A DNA stretch of 64,000 nucleotides, taken from Sebastes aleutianus (lineage: Eukaryota; Chordata; Actinopteri; Perciformes; Sebastidae). Position numbers and translations under genes: made by a program. Below, in pieces: positions 27,369 through 36,800 of this stretch. The first letter of the stretch is position 1, and each line of letters opens with the position of its first letter. Location of the stretch: NCBI GenBank assembly GCA_916700875.1, contig CAKAKS010000001.1:11471741-11535740 (forward strand), given 5' to 3'. The notes below the pieces were generated by a model that was given only the letters and a program-made list of their open reading frames with translations, was not told where the DNA came from and did no database searches.

Positions 27369-30300
27369 CATGTGTGCTTTTCTGCATATCTGTACTCTAG
27401 ATATATTGTTAATGTTTGCAGAATGCGTTCATTTTCGCAAGTATGCATGTGTACGTACACATTTCCAGTAAGTGTATATGTCTACAGTATGTATATATAT
27501 ACCTTTGAGTGTGTGTGCGTGCGTGTGTGTGTGTATGTATAGGATAACATAGTGCCGTCTTGTTGGTGAGACGGTGAGAATTCAAGCAGATTACAGAGGA
27601 GAAATCCGATCATTACGCCACACAGACCCTGTGTTTTACTCGTGGAAAACAGGTGGGTACATGAGCGAACAGGATGAAAAAGTTCCATGTTTTGTCTCAT
27701 GCAGAAAGGTGGACGGTCAGTGAGTGCAAGAATGGGAAGGGCCTGCTGAAATGAAATGCTACCATAGGATACAGTCTGTGGGAGTTTACATGATGTGGTA
27801 GAAAACACAAGGGGAGCCGGTAGACTACAGCAACACAGAGGAATTCCTTTTACACGAGAAAAAAAAAACTGAGGGCAAGCCCTTGGCTACCCTGACACCT
27901 GGTGGACAACAGGGGACTGGAGACACTCCAATTTAATTTAATCTGTATAGATTAAAGTTTGGTGATCTACAAGGACTTTTAGTTTGGTTTGGAATTGATG
28001 CAACAAAAAGAGTTAAAAACACAGCAGATGCCTTCAAAAATACACAAAAAACAAATCTCACTCCAATCTATTTAACGTTATTCAAACATAATCTAAAACA
28101 TACTAACGCTCTTTCAATTATGTGGTGTTCATAACCCAAAAGAACAGATGAAGAAGTAACTGAAAAGGAGCATCAGTTCAGACTCGTTTTATCCCTATAG
28201 GCTTTCAAAACACGTGATACCTAACAAATGCTAATATCATCCTCTTATACCATTCAATGTTAAAGTTGCATGTTTTGTTTAACAAGGACAGAAATGTATC
28301 TTTCAACCTGCCTTGGTATGATTATTTGGTGACACTCGAGTTCAAATAACATTGTTTCACCTTCCCATATGAACCAAACTGAGCATCAATAAACAGTAGC
28401 TCTAGGTTGGCATGTTGTATTTTCAATAAATTCTGATTTAAGTTCATGACAATCACACCGAGTCGTGCAAGTCATAGATTGGTGATATTGTAAATACTTA
28501 ATTGGTGATGTTTGCTTCTAAGTTACCCAAGTATATTGCTGCATGTGATGTAAAAGATAATACACCATGCTGTAAAATGATACGTATGGTTTATATTCCC
28601 ATATCCCACCTCACTATGACACACTACATGGTTTGAAAACTATCACATATTTGTATTTATTTAACCGTACCTGTTCTTCCCCAACACTCTTTTTTATTGC
28701 TATGATTTCTACTTGGATTTATTGAAGTTTATACACGACTGACATCGGAATCAGATCATGATATCCTTGGAAAGTGTAAGTCACGCTGAATCTAAAAATA
28801 TGTGTATCATGTCTGTGTGCCACACTGAGGAGGTGTGCCTCATAGTTTGAAAAACCTCTACAGTATCCTGCAGCTACTGTCAACATTATTTTGCCGGTAC
28901 AAAGTTCAAATCATAAAGAAGGAACAAAAAACAGACCAGGCTTACTTTTTTGAGCTCTTTTCCGACATTCTTCTGAGGCTTCACATCATTTTCATCACTG
29001 TCGGCATCTTCGTCATCACTATAAAATAGAAAAAAAAACATAAACTCAGGTAAAAACAATATGACAGAGTTGTCTCTCCACAAATGCTAGAATTTTAGGC
29101 AGATAAATGTGTTTTTTTAGGCTTGCACTGTGACAGGAAAAAAATCAGTATAAGAAAAACATACTCGTCATCATCCTCGTCACTGTCGTCTTCATCATCG
29201 TCAGAATCCATCTTTAGTTTTTTCTACAAGGAGAATGAATCATGATTTCGTCAGAAACACAATTAGCCTATTAACCTTATTTAATCTTTCCATCATCTAA
29301 ACCTAAAATAAAGTTTTTAAAATGATACATCATGATTAGTTAGTTAAAACTGTGTCTTTGGGACAATTTTCCCTCAGAGTTGAAGCAGCTCTGTCGCTAA
29401 ATGAACACACTGAGGTAGCTACCAATGGAGGCTTCTTCCCCGACATCAGGCTCGCAGGCCGCTTCACTGGTGACGAGTTGTTCTCCTCTTCTTCATCCTC
29501 TGAATCCTTCACACCTGCCAAAGTAAACACTGCTTACTGACACGGTACAGTGATGCATTCTGTTTAATTCAGATTTACCTGGACAGCCCTTGTATGGACT
29601 CTCAAACATTACTGGAAACAGAGAGTGATATTTGTCATCAATGAATCAGTGAAATGCTAAAATTCTAACCATTAGAAATATAATCTTTCTCTCCTTGTCA
29701 ATCACTGTAGTAGAATTAAAGGAAAAGTATTTGTAAAATCATTGTTTATGATTAGTCATAGTAAAAAGAGTAGCGCTGTTTTTCTATTTGATAAAAAAAT
29801 CTTCTTAACCCTATTCATTTTTACCACCAAAACAAACTGTAAAGAAGCAAATCTTAAAGAAACAAGTTCACCCCAAATTTAAAATCTGAAGAAATATGAT
29901 GGACACTATTTTTTATGGGTCTATAAAATGAAGCTCCATTAACTTCACTTTACTTTTGATTGATTTTGTGTGGTGTAGGTAAGGACTTAATTTTAATGAT
30001 GTGGTGAACTGCCATATTTTATATGCATGTGTCTGTAATTCTAGAAGAAGAAAAGGCCTTAATACTCACTAACAAAATGCTGCCCGCTGATGTGAACTGG
30101 TCCTGAGCCGGACTGGAGACGGAAGGTAACTGGAGGTGTGATCTCAAATCCACCTAAACTCATCTGGACAAGTAAAAGATAACAGTTACAACAACAAAAT
30201 CAGCAATTTAATCATTGATTACTATACTATTTGCATCCTTTAATAGGATAGTATATGCATTTACATTTTTCACTTCTGGTTTCTGTATGCTCCATGGTAT

Positions 30301-32045
30301 GAATTAGTCATCCTTTTTAGCTTTTGCCATTTCACTAAGCACTAGTTCAAAAAAAGATAATTACAAAACTGCTATTATAGATTATACATATTGCCTAATA
30401 GATATGGATTTTCTTTACTTGTATACCATTGACTAGCCCCTTAAAGGCTTTACAAAATGATCTCAGTTATGGCGTTCACTCACAGAGGGCAGGACGGACG
30501 GTTTCAGGACAACCAGCGGCACCTTGGTCGATTTTCCATCATAAGTGAGGCCTTCGACTTCCACCATGTGGAACTTATCCTCAGCCTCGGCTCCCAGACA
30601 CACCTGGAAAGCAGCACAGCTGACTCAACAACACAGGCACCATCACTATTGTTCCTGATACCCTTTGACCCGATGCACCATGAAGACTGCAGGTTTTAAC
30701 AGACAAACTTTATGTTTCCTCTTTGGAATCTATAAAAATAGATCATAATATATTTGCTGATTAAATTTCATATATTTAATCTGAATCTGCACAAAGTAAC
30801 TAAAGGAGTTAAACAAATGTAGTGGAGTAAAAAAGAGCAACATCTGCCTCTGAATTGTAGTGGAGTAGACATATATAAAGTAGCAGAATATTGAAATACT
30901 CAAGTAAAGTACAGATGTCTTACAGCTTTACAAAGAATTATTAAATTATTGGATTTGATAATAACCTATTTTGCTATCATTATGTCACAAAATGTGATTA
31001 ATGATGCAGCGACTTTCTTTGCAAAACTGACCTATAGTTAGTGATATCATTTGCACATATGTGTTGTATTTTTAGGTTTAATATTGAGGTAAAAAGAAGA
31101 GTGAACCAACAGCATGTTGCAACCAAATAGAGATGATTACATTAGTTATCTTGTTTGGAAACAGTATTTAACATGCAGTCAAAATGTCTGCTGGGAGAAA
31201 AAGGCCTGGCTCAATAAAGTCTCATCTTATCTGAATCTATAATAATAATAATAGATCATAATATATTTGTTGATTAAATTTCATATAATTAAACTGAATC
31301 TGCACAAAGTAACTAAAGGAGTTAAACAAATGTAGTGGAGTAATAACAGCAACATTTGCCTCTGAATTGTAGTGGAATAGACGTATATAAAGTAGCAGAA
31401 TATTGAAATTGTACTTAGTATAGTACTTGAGTAAATGTACTTAGTTACTTTCCACCACTGGGTTTTCCTCATGTGTGACCTCCTTGCTGTATAGCCTACG
31501 TTACAGACTGCTACTTCATATGCAACCCTCATGATATCTCCCTTTAAAACATGCCTCATGATTAATCTTTAACAGTTTTATATTCTAGGTGCAACAGAAA
31601 GAGTCTTCCTTACTGCTTTGAGTGACAGCTGCTGCTCTGTGTCATCGTCGTCTACGTCAACTTTGAACTCCCGTTTGTCCGATTTGAGGGTACAACCTGC
31701 AGAAAACGAGACGTGCAACGTGTTACTAACCTCGTGTTTGTACTTATCTGCAACAAAAACACACACATGCATAGAATAACATTGACATGCAGTGGTTTTA
31801 CTATCTGTATCTGCACGCCTTTGCTCGGCTAGCTAACAAAAGAGCTGAATTGGCGCCAGTAAAGGGCTCTTTAGCTTCACTTCCTCCACATAAACATGTT
31901 AAATATCTACTTGTGCATGATTACATTGCAGTAAAACTGATTGTGCGACCGAAATTTCTTTTTTTTTTAAAGGTTTGCCAGAATAAACGAGCTCACCAAA
32001 CAAGTACATTTGTGGTCTGCTCAAATCTGAGATATCGTCCTCCAT
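16149..32045 (-). CDS. npm1: npm1, nucleophosmin (whole gene, 11 coding exons, 297 aa)
   Basis: Nucleophosmin is a pentameric histone and ribosome-assembly chaperone of the nucleolus that shuttles between nucleus and cytoplasm. The join of 31997-32045, 31614-31696, 30484-30603, 30070-30163, 29423-29514, 29165-29223, 28946-29018, 23135-23233, 18373-18468, 18202-18276 and 16149-16202 is 894 bases, open throughout, with GT-AG introns. Residues about 12-115 form the nucleoplasmin core, with MYLFGCTLKSDK near the start and GSGPVHISGQH at 103-113; ITPPVTFRL at 92-100 matches the human export signal. Acidic tracts lie at 119-126 and 152-177, with a basic bipartite-type localisation signal (KR 133-134, KKPPLKKLK 142-150) between them. 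Residues about 240-297 are the C-terminal three-helix domain. Human NPM1 has 294 residues, so the length fits. The start codon has an in-frame TAA 18 bases upstream and a good context (A at -3, G at +4). Which teleost paralogue (a or b) this is cannot be decided here. Confidence 0.96.
16203..18201 (-). other. npm1: npm1 intron 10
   Basis: 2.0-kb intron. Contains the intact palindromic MITE at 16784-17573; the rest is unremarkable AT-rich sequence. Confidence 0.85.
16784..17573. mobile_element. MITE family A, intact palindromic copy
   Basis: Begins ATTAAAGCTGCAGTTGGTAA and ends with the matching CCGACTGCAGCTTTAAT. Both arms (over 300 bp each) are near-perfect reverse complements, including AAGTTATTTTTA, CATATTTGCT and CTTGCAA blocks. 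Only a short unpaired centre near 17150-17190 separates them. No transposase. As RNA or single-stranded DNA it would form a very long hairpin inside npm1 intron 10. Confidence 0.85.
18202..18276 (-). CDS. npm1: npm1 coding exon 10
   Basis: Residues 256-280, GKPLPKTEQKFENYVKSAF.., matching human GSLPKVEAKFINYVKNCF. 25 codons, phase 0; acceptor ATCAG, donor GTAAGT. Confidence 0.94.
18373..18468 (-). CDS. npm1: npm1 coding exon 9
   Basis: Residues 224-255: TPAPGKDKPQAGPSK, then SPSLTEIKSKLSTAAKE, which corresponds to human PSSVEDIKAKMQASIEKG at the start of the C-terminal helical domain. 32 codons, phase 0; acceptor TTCAAG, donor GTAAGG. Confidence 0.93.
18469..23134 (-). other. npm1: npm1 intron 8
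   Basis: 4.7-kb intron between exons 8 and 9. Contains a transposon-like block (19676-20039) and short low-complexity runs. Several open frames here overlap on both strands and show no splice context or family signature. Confidence 0.8.
19676..20039. mobile_element. Small transposon family H
   Basis: Starts TTAAAGGTGCTAAATGCAAC and ends near CATCTTTAA; the interior is GC-rich (GGCGCTACGCTTCC..) against an AT-rich intron. An open frame of about 137 codons crosses it but resembles no family I know. Confidence 0.5.
23135..23233 (-). CDS. npm1: npm1 coding exon 8
   Basis: Residues 191-223, a basic Lys/Pro/Ser linker (SPEISAKKPNKTPVK..). Exactly 33 codons, phase 0 on both sides. Acceptor TCTCAG, donor AAG|GTAGGA. 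Such linkers are poorly conserved; the call rests on frame continuity, splice sites and composition. Confidence 0.9.
24104..24781. mobile_element. MITE family B, copy 2
   Basis: Terminal inverted repeats TTAAAGGTGCAATGTGTAAG and CTTACACATTGCACCTTTAA match over about 20 bases. 678 bp with a GC-rich centre and no coding capacity. Lies inside npm1 intron 7. Confidence 0.8.
26181..26699 (+). repeat. Dispersed repeat X, copy 1
   Basis: About 520 bp, present in reverse orientation at 32363-32900. Shared landmarks are CTTAGTCGACTAAGACCAAA, GGCTGTCCTCAGCCAAAGAA and AACTGTCCGTACGTTTTGGT. It contains the self-complementary CTTAGTCGACTAAG. Class unknown. Confidence 0.75.
27319..27367. repeat. (TG)n microsatellite in npm1 intron 7
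   Basis: About 24 TG units, followed by a degraded TG-rich stretch near 27507-27540. Confidence 0.95.
28946..29018 (-). CDS. npm1: npm1 coding exon 7
   Basis: Residues 166-190: end of the acidic tract (DDEDADSDEND), then VKPQKNVGKELKK. Acceptor TTATAG, donor GTAAGC, phase 0. The next intron (23234-28945, 5.7 kb) is the longest in the gene and carries most of its repeats. Confidence 0.93.
29165..29223 (-). CDS. npm1: npm1 coding exon 6
   Basis: Residues 147-165 and two bases of codon 166: KKLKM followed by the long acidic tract DSDDDEDDSDEDDD. Acceptor TTGTAG, donor GA|GTATGT, leaving phase 2. Confidence 0.92.
29423..29514 (-). CDS. npm1: npm1 coding exon 5
   Basis: Residues 116-146: first acidic patch (DSEDEEEE), the PVKRPAS segment and GKKPPL, which begins the second half of the basic localisation signal. 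Acceptor TTGGCAG, donor TTG|GTAGCT, phase 0. Confidence 0.92.
30070..30163 (-). CDS. npm1: npm1 coding exon 4
   Basis: Residues 85-115 and one base of codon 116. Carries SLGGFEITPPV and GSGPVHISGQH, the most recognisable nucleoplasmin signature. Acceptor GTCCAG, donor A|GTGAGT, leaving phase 1. Confidence 0.97.
30484..30603 (-). CDS. npm1: npm1 coding exon 3
   Basis: Residues 45-84 of the nucleoplasmin core, beginning VCLGAEAEDKFHMVEVEG. It lines up with the human stretch that starts VSLGAGAKDELHIVEAEA. Exactly 40 codons, phase 0 at both ends; acceptor TTCCAG, donor GTGAGT. Confidence 0.95.
30730..30925 (-). mobile_element. hAT-like element fragment in npm1 intron 2
   Basis: Same family as 2441-2648: ACTAAAGGAGTTAAACAAAT, GTAGTGGAGTA and AATACTCAAGTAAAGTAC are shared with 31310-31440. 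The CAGTGG terminus is missing. Confidence 0.65.
31178..31494 (-). repeat. Left arm of inverted duplication flanking npm1 exons 1-2
   Basis: Near-identical in reverse to 32923-33269. The match covers the hAT-like element (terminus at about 31460) and also the outside sequence GACCTCCTTGCTGTATAG on one side and AAAATGTCTGCTGGGAG on the other. The right arm has about 28 extra bases. Confidence 0.8.
31614..31696 (-). CDS. npm1: npm1 coding exon 2
   Basis: Residues 17-44, from CTLKSDKREFKV to EQQLSLKA, the first beta strands and the acidic A1 loop (VDVDDDDTE) of the nucleoplasmin core. Acceptor CTGCAG|GTTGTA, donor AAAGCA|GTAAGG; enters in phase 1 and leaves in phase 0. Confidence 0.95.
31997..32045 (-). 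CDS. npm1: npm1 coding exon 1 (start codon)
   Basis: Encodes residues 1-16 and the first base of codon 17: MEDDISDLSRPQMYLF. The MED start and the PQxYLFG motif are typical of the nucleophosmin N-terminus. The donor reads TTTG|GTGAGC and leaves phase 1. Upstream codons in frame include TAA at -18, so translation cannot start further 5' in this exon. Confidence 0.95.
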
Positions 32046-32178
32046 CTTTGTTGTGGGTGGTTACACTTCCTTAAACTGGTGTGACGGACACATGGGAGAG
32101 CCAATAGGGAGCCAGAACGTCACTGACGTTTTGAAAACACTTGGACCAATAGGATTAAAGAGTGGGCGGGACAAATGA
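32046..32178 (-). promoter_or_regulatory. npm1: npm1 proximal promoter and 5' leader
   Basis: About 130 bases separate the npm1 start codon from the first repeat. They hold two CCAAT motifs inverted relative to the gene (32101-32105 and 32146-32150, 45 bp apart), a CRE-like TGACGT (32124-32129) between them and a GC box GGGCGGG (32164-32170). I see no TATA box. Paired inverted CCAAT boxes usually bind NF-Y and are common in growth-related housekeeping promoters. The transcription start cannot be fixed from sequence alone. Confidence 0.65.
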
Positions 32179-32362
32179 AGATAAGATAAAATAAGATATT
32201 CCTTTATTAATCCTGCAGTGGGTAAATTTGCAGTGTACAGCACTTTTTTACTCCACTACATTTGTTTAACTCCTTTAGTTACTTTGTGCAGATTCAGATT
32301 AATTATATTAAATTTAATCAACAAATATATTATGATCTATTATTATTATAGATTCCAAACCT
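32179..32362. mobile_element. LINE tail and hAT fragment upstream of npm1
   Basis: AAGATATTCCTTTATTAATC is a LINE-type tail in reverse (fuller copy at 33295-33600). From 32240 it changes to hAT-like sequence (ACTCCACTACATTTGTTTAA). These repeats start about 133 bp from the npm1 start codon. Confidence 0.65.
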
Positions 32363-32900
32363 ATACCAAACCTCATTACTGTTTTATGTACCAACCAAAA
32401 TGTACGGACAGTTGACATCAAATGCTTGGTCAGATTCTTAATCTAGTTTACTTGTACTTTGATAAGATATATTTGATCCAAACAGGAGTCGACTAATCTG
32501 TCGTTTTGGTCTTAGTCGACTAAGATTTCTTTAGTCGATTAGTCATTTTTTATGCTTTTTCATGATTAATGACTTATTTCCAAAAAAACTTATGAGTACT
32601 TCTCTGGAAAACACAGAATTTAAAGTGGTGCTTTTGTGGGATTCTTTGTGGAGAAACTCAGTTTCACAGATCTGTTGATTAAATCAACTAATCAATTAGT
32701 CGACAAAATTGTATGAGTGCTAGCGGACTAAGAATTTCTTTGGCTGAGGACAGCCATAGAAATCTGGAAACATTGCTTATTTTAGACTCTATTTTAGACT
32801 GTCAAAAGTTCTGGTTTGGCTCCTTGGGTTAGACAATATTATTACAGTATAAGAGTGAATTTTCAAGCCTTGATCGTAGTTCAATTTTAGGTTTAACTTA
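32363..32900 (-). repeat. Dispersed repeat X, copy 2
   Basis: Reverse-orientation relative of 26181-26699, with small insertions and substitutions. It contains CTTAGTCGACTAAGATTTCT and is sandwiched between two hAT-like fragments. Confidence 0.75.
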
Positions 32901-32922
32901 GCCCGTACTGATTACCAGTAAG

Positions 32923-33269
32923 CTATACAGCAAGGAGGTCACAAATGAGGCAAACCCAGTGGTGGAAATTAACTAAGTACATTTACTCAAGTACTATACT
33001 TAAGTACAATTTTGAGGTGTTTGTACTTTATTTGAGTATTTCAATATTCTGCTACTTTATATACGTCTATTCCACTACAATTCAGAGGCAAATGTTGCTC
33101 TTTTTTACTCCACTACATTTGTTTAACTCCTTTAGTTACTTTGTGCAGTAATTCAGATTAATATATGAAATTTAATCAATAAATATATTATGATCTATTA
33201 TTATTATAGATTCAGATAATATGGGATTTTATTGATCCAGGCCTTTTTCTCACAGCAGACATTTTGACT
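32923..33269 (+). repeat. Right arm of inverted duplication flanking npm1 exons 1-2
   Basis: Starts CTATACAGCAAGGAGGTCAC, followed by the hAT-like terminus CAGTGGTGGAAATTAACTAA at 32957. Partner of 31178-31494. Confidence 0.8.
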
Positions 33270-33294
33270 TGTCAAAGTAAAAGCACAGGTGTTA

Positions 33295-33600
33295 AGATAA
33301 GATATTCCTTTATTAGTCCCGCAGTGGGGAAATTTGCAGTGTACAGCAGCAAAGTGGATAGTGCAAAAAACAAGTGGCAGCAGCTAACACAGTAAAAACA
33401 GAGCTAAACAAAGTGTAACAAAATATGAACCATTTAAATAGAAGGAAGTATAAAAAAAGGAGCAGTATATACAGTATTGACAATAAACAGACTATTAACA
33501 AAATTGCACAAGTGGAAAATGATATTGCACAGTGAGAATTACACCTGAGTAGTACTGATAGGCAGTTGGTGTACAGTAAAGTGCAGTTCTTGTCAGTTCT
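33295..33600 (-). mobile_element. LINE/SINE-type 3' region (reverse)
   Basis: AAGATATTCCTTTATTAGTC followed by GCAGTGGGGAAATTTGCAGT is a widespread teleost retroelement tail; the rest is a diverged body. No reverse transcriptase frame seen. Confidence 0.55.
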
Positions 33601-33694
33601 TGGTGTGTATGTGGTCTACTGAGAGCAGTGCTGTATGCTCTCAAGGTTGAACACTAGATGGAGCTCTCGTAATATAGATTGAGGTTTCCTACAA

Positions 33695-34112
33695 GTAAAT
33701 AGCCTATTACAAACAAAAATATAGAAAAAAATAATTACTATAATAATCACAAATAAATAGTGTGAGGTCATGCATAATCTTTCAACAGAGGCTATTATTA
33801 TTATTTAGTTGTAAGTGCACTATATTAATTTTTAACAGTCTTTTCTGCACTATATTCACTTTTTTAATAGTCCTGTATCACAGCTGTTACCCTGCACTAT
33901 ATTCACTTTTAACAGTTTTTCTTCATCTCCTTGTATTTTTATATCTGGTATATTTTTTTTGTACTTTGCACTACTAACTTTTTTACTGCCTTTTTAGGAA
34001 CATGTTTTGCACTGTGGAACTGTGATGCTGGAAACTTGAATTTCCCTCGGGATCAATAAAGTTACTATCTATCTATATATCTATCCATCTATCTATCTAT
34101 CTATCTATCTAT
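33695..34112 (+). mobile_element. Retroelement tail with (TATC)n, forward copy
   Basis: About 390 bp ending TTCCCTCGGGATCAATAAAG, then a TATC array (34062-34112). An inverted relative with (GATA)n lies at 55318-55790. Contains repeated GCACTATATTCAC.. units. Confidence 0.7.
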
Positions 34113-36304
34113 CCAGCTAGAATCTATACTCACAAAAATGTGCAAGGATGGGAATAACTCATCATGACAGACAACAAGATGGCAGCAGAGACGGCAAATG
34201 ATGTTCACATGTTTGATTATGAAGTTGGCCTTATAATTAGATATAAGTTGTTCTTTGCACGGCCACCAATTTTCTGCTTATCTGAAAGGTCTTTTATACA
34301 GTATAGTTTGTATCTTCCGAATTTGTAATGGCTTCTTCAATAAGCTTTTATATGAAGATTGGGATATTCTCCCTTATGTCTATCACTTAATGTGCTGTTT
34401 GGACTAAATAAAAGAGGCCTTTGGTCAGTAATATTAAAAGAGCAGCCCAGGGGGCAGTTGCAGCCTTTGAGGAGTCTTCTGTGGTTGTTAAAAATATTGA
34501 TAATAAAACGGAGAGCCATTGCAGTCTCAGTTATTACAGAGAAGAGAGATTAACCTTGTACGAAACTTTTCCAAACAGCACACAAAATAATGTTTATCAA
34601 TGGTTTGCTTTAGGGAAAAATCCAAAAACAACTTTTAAAAAGTCATTCATCAATTTGGTTTATTGATTAAAATTCTAACCTCTTTTAATTAGAGTATAAT
34701 ATAAATCAGATGATTAATTATGTGGCTAAAAGACCAAGATGTTATCAGTTAGGCTATCCTTCATTTTTGTTTTCATTTTGACACAGAGCAGTAGCCTTAC
34801 AGCTGGTGAGGATTCACTGTTTTGCTCAAAGGAACTGCAGGCAGGTTGTTATAGTTGCAGGGGCTTGAATCAACGCCATTCAGTAGTTGGACGGTCTACT
34901 TTCCCACTGTGTGCTGCAGGCTTCTGACCTTCCAGTTCAGCACTGACAGATTTTTTTGGGGCGGGCAGCCTTTCACATTGATTCTCTGACTACTAAGTTA
35001 ATGTCTGTTGCAAGAGAAATCTTCTCAGAGTGTACACACACTGGCATCTAGAACAAAATGCCTGAAATTGTGAAACAACAGCTGAGTTGCCTAATTGTGA
35101 AATGTCTTTCTAACATTAATAGCCACCTCAGAGTGTGTCGGTAGCCGGCCCGTATTGAGCAGGTGTTGAGTCATGGATCCGCAGAGCCAGTATAGTACCC
35201 AAAAGGAATGAGTTGTCTTCATGCATGCCTGAAAGCTCATGAAGGCTTTAATGTGTCACAAACTGCCAGGACACGTCTGCAGATTCGTTCTCAAGGTAGA
35301 TATGATGTTGTTTCCCACGGACTTAGCAAACACATTTACTATGCACATTTACTATAAATATGTATCCTTATGGACAAATTTAACATAGCCTATCTATGTG
35401 TGCATATGTGCTTTTTCACCCTGCATGTACTCTTGTATGCACATGTGTATGTGTTTGTGCATGTAAATGTGAGTGAGTACGTGCATTTGCACATATTGTA
35501 AGTCTGACTGATAGAGTGAGAGAGAGAGTAATGAAAGTGTGTCATGTCAGCAGGTTGAAGTCTCCGTCATGCTGTCAGACTGCAGAAAGAGTTCTTCATT
35601 CTTCACTCAACTCAGCTGGAAGTGACTCGATGCTCCAGGATTTTCCTGCTACAGCAGCCAACAGTTGTTTAATGATCATCATATCAAACTGTATATCCGG
35701 AATATGATGATTTACAGTACAAACACATATTTTGTTAACTGTTCCCTGCTCTATTAATTGGTCTTCTATTTAAATACTTCCTTGATATATTGAGATATGA
35801 GATTTGTCTTTTTCTTTTTCTTGCACTTCAGACTTGACCAAACATCAGAAGGAAACTGTACAGATTGTTGCACATCATAATGGAGACCTATATTGTTGTA
35901 GAGTTCGAGATTTAGAGCGAACTACACAACACAACACGTGTCCTTCTACAGCAGAATTCTTCTGCAATATGCAATTGCTATTTTCCAAGTAACTCAAACT
36001 AACGGACCGTAGCAGCATTTTAAAGTCAACCATAATAGCCTCACATGTCAACACATTAGCAACGATCTAATAGAGTTTGGCAGTCAGAGGCGGCCGTTGC
36101 TTACCTCCAAAATCTAGTGGCTACAGCAGCTGTCAGGGCCTGAAAATGGTTGTTAGGACTGTGGACTAATATTATTACATCTGCTATCAAGTAGAGAAAA
36201 AAAAGGAATTTTAATATCAGGCGTTGGCTCGTATTAATCATGTGTTGTACAATTGTGGAGGTGCTGCAGATAATCCCACTGAACCTTTTGGTCACCAAGC
36301 CATA
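34113..36304. other. Intergenic sequence between npm1 and tlx3
   Basis: No recognisable gene. ATGTGTGCATATGTGC-type low-complexity DNA near 35395-35500; a weak open frame at 34421-34666 resembles no family. Confidence 0.4.
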
Positions 36305-36600
36305 GTTAAAGGTCCAGCGTGTAGGATTCATGGGGATCTATTAACAGAAATGGAATAAAATATTCATAACTATATTTTCATTGGTGTATAATCACCTGAA
36401 ACTAAGATTCATATTTTCGTTAGCTTAGAATGAGCCGTTTATATCTATATAGGGAGCGTGTCCTCTTCACAGAATCTGCCATGTTTCTACAGTAGCCCAG
36501 AACGGACAAACCAAACACTGGCTGTAGAGAGAGCCTTTTGTGTTTATACGTTACCTGAAGATCACCGTAGTTCTTCGACACGTTTGGAAAAGGGAGGAGT
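36305..36600 (+). mobile_element. Small DNA transposon family D, copy 2
   Basis: Starts GTTAAAGGTCCAGCGTGTAG. Reverse-orientation partner of 3750-4060. A different repeat-like stretch follows (36600-36800, GAGGTCAGAGGTCAAGGGAC). Confidence 0.65.
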
Positions 36601-36800
36601 GTAGGGAGGGGTATTCAGTGGGCATGTCTGTAAAGGGGAGACTCGTGCGTACCCATAGAACCCATTTTCATTCACATATCTTGAGGTCAGAGGTCAAGGG
36701 ACCCCTCTGAAAATGGCCTTACAAGTTTTTCCTCGCCAAAATTCAACCTAACTTCGGAGCGTTATTTAGCCTCCTTCCCAACAAGCTAGCATGACTGAAA

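Larger units (their letters stand above)
23234..28945 (-). other. npm1: npm1 intron 7
   Basis: 5.7-kb intron. Holds a MITE B copy (24104-24781), a dispersed repeat (26181-26699), a poly-A run (about 27069-27087) and a TG microsatellite (27319-27367). Confidence 0.85.
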
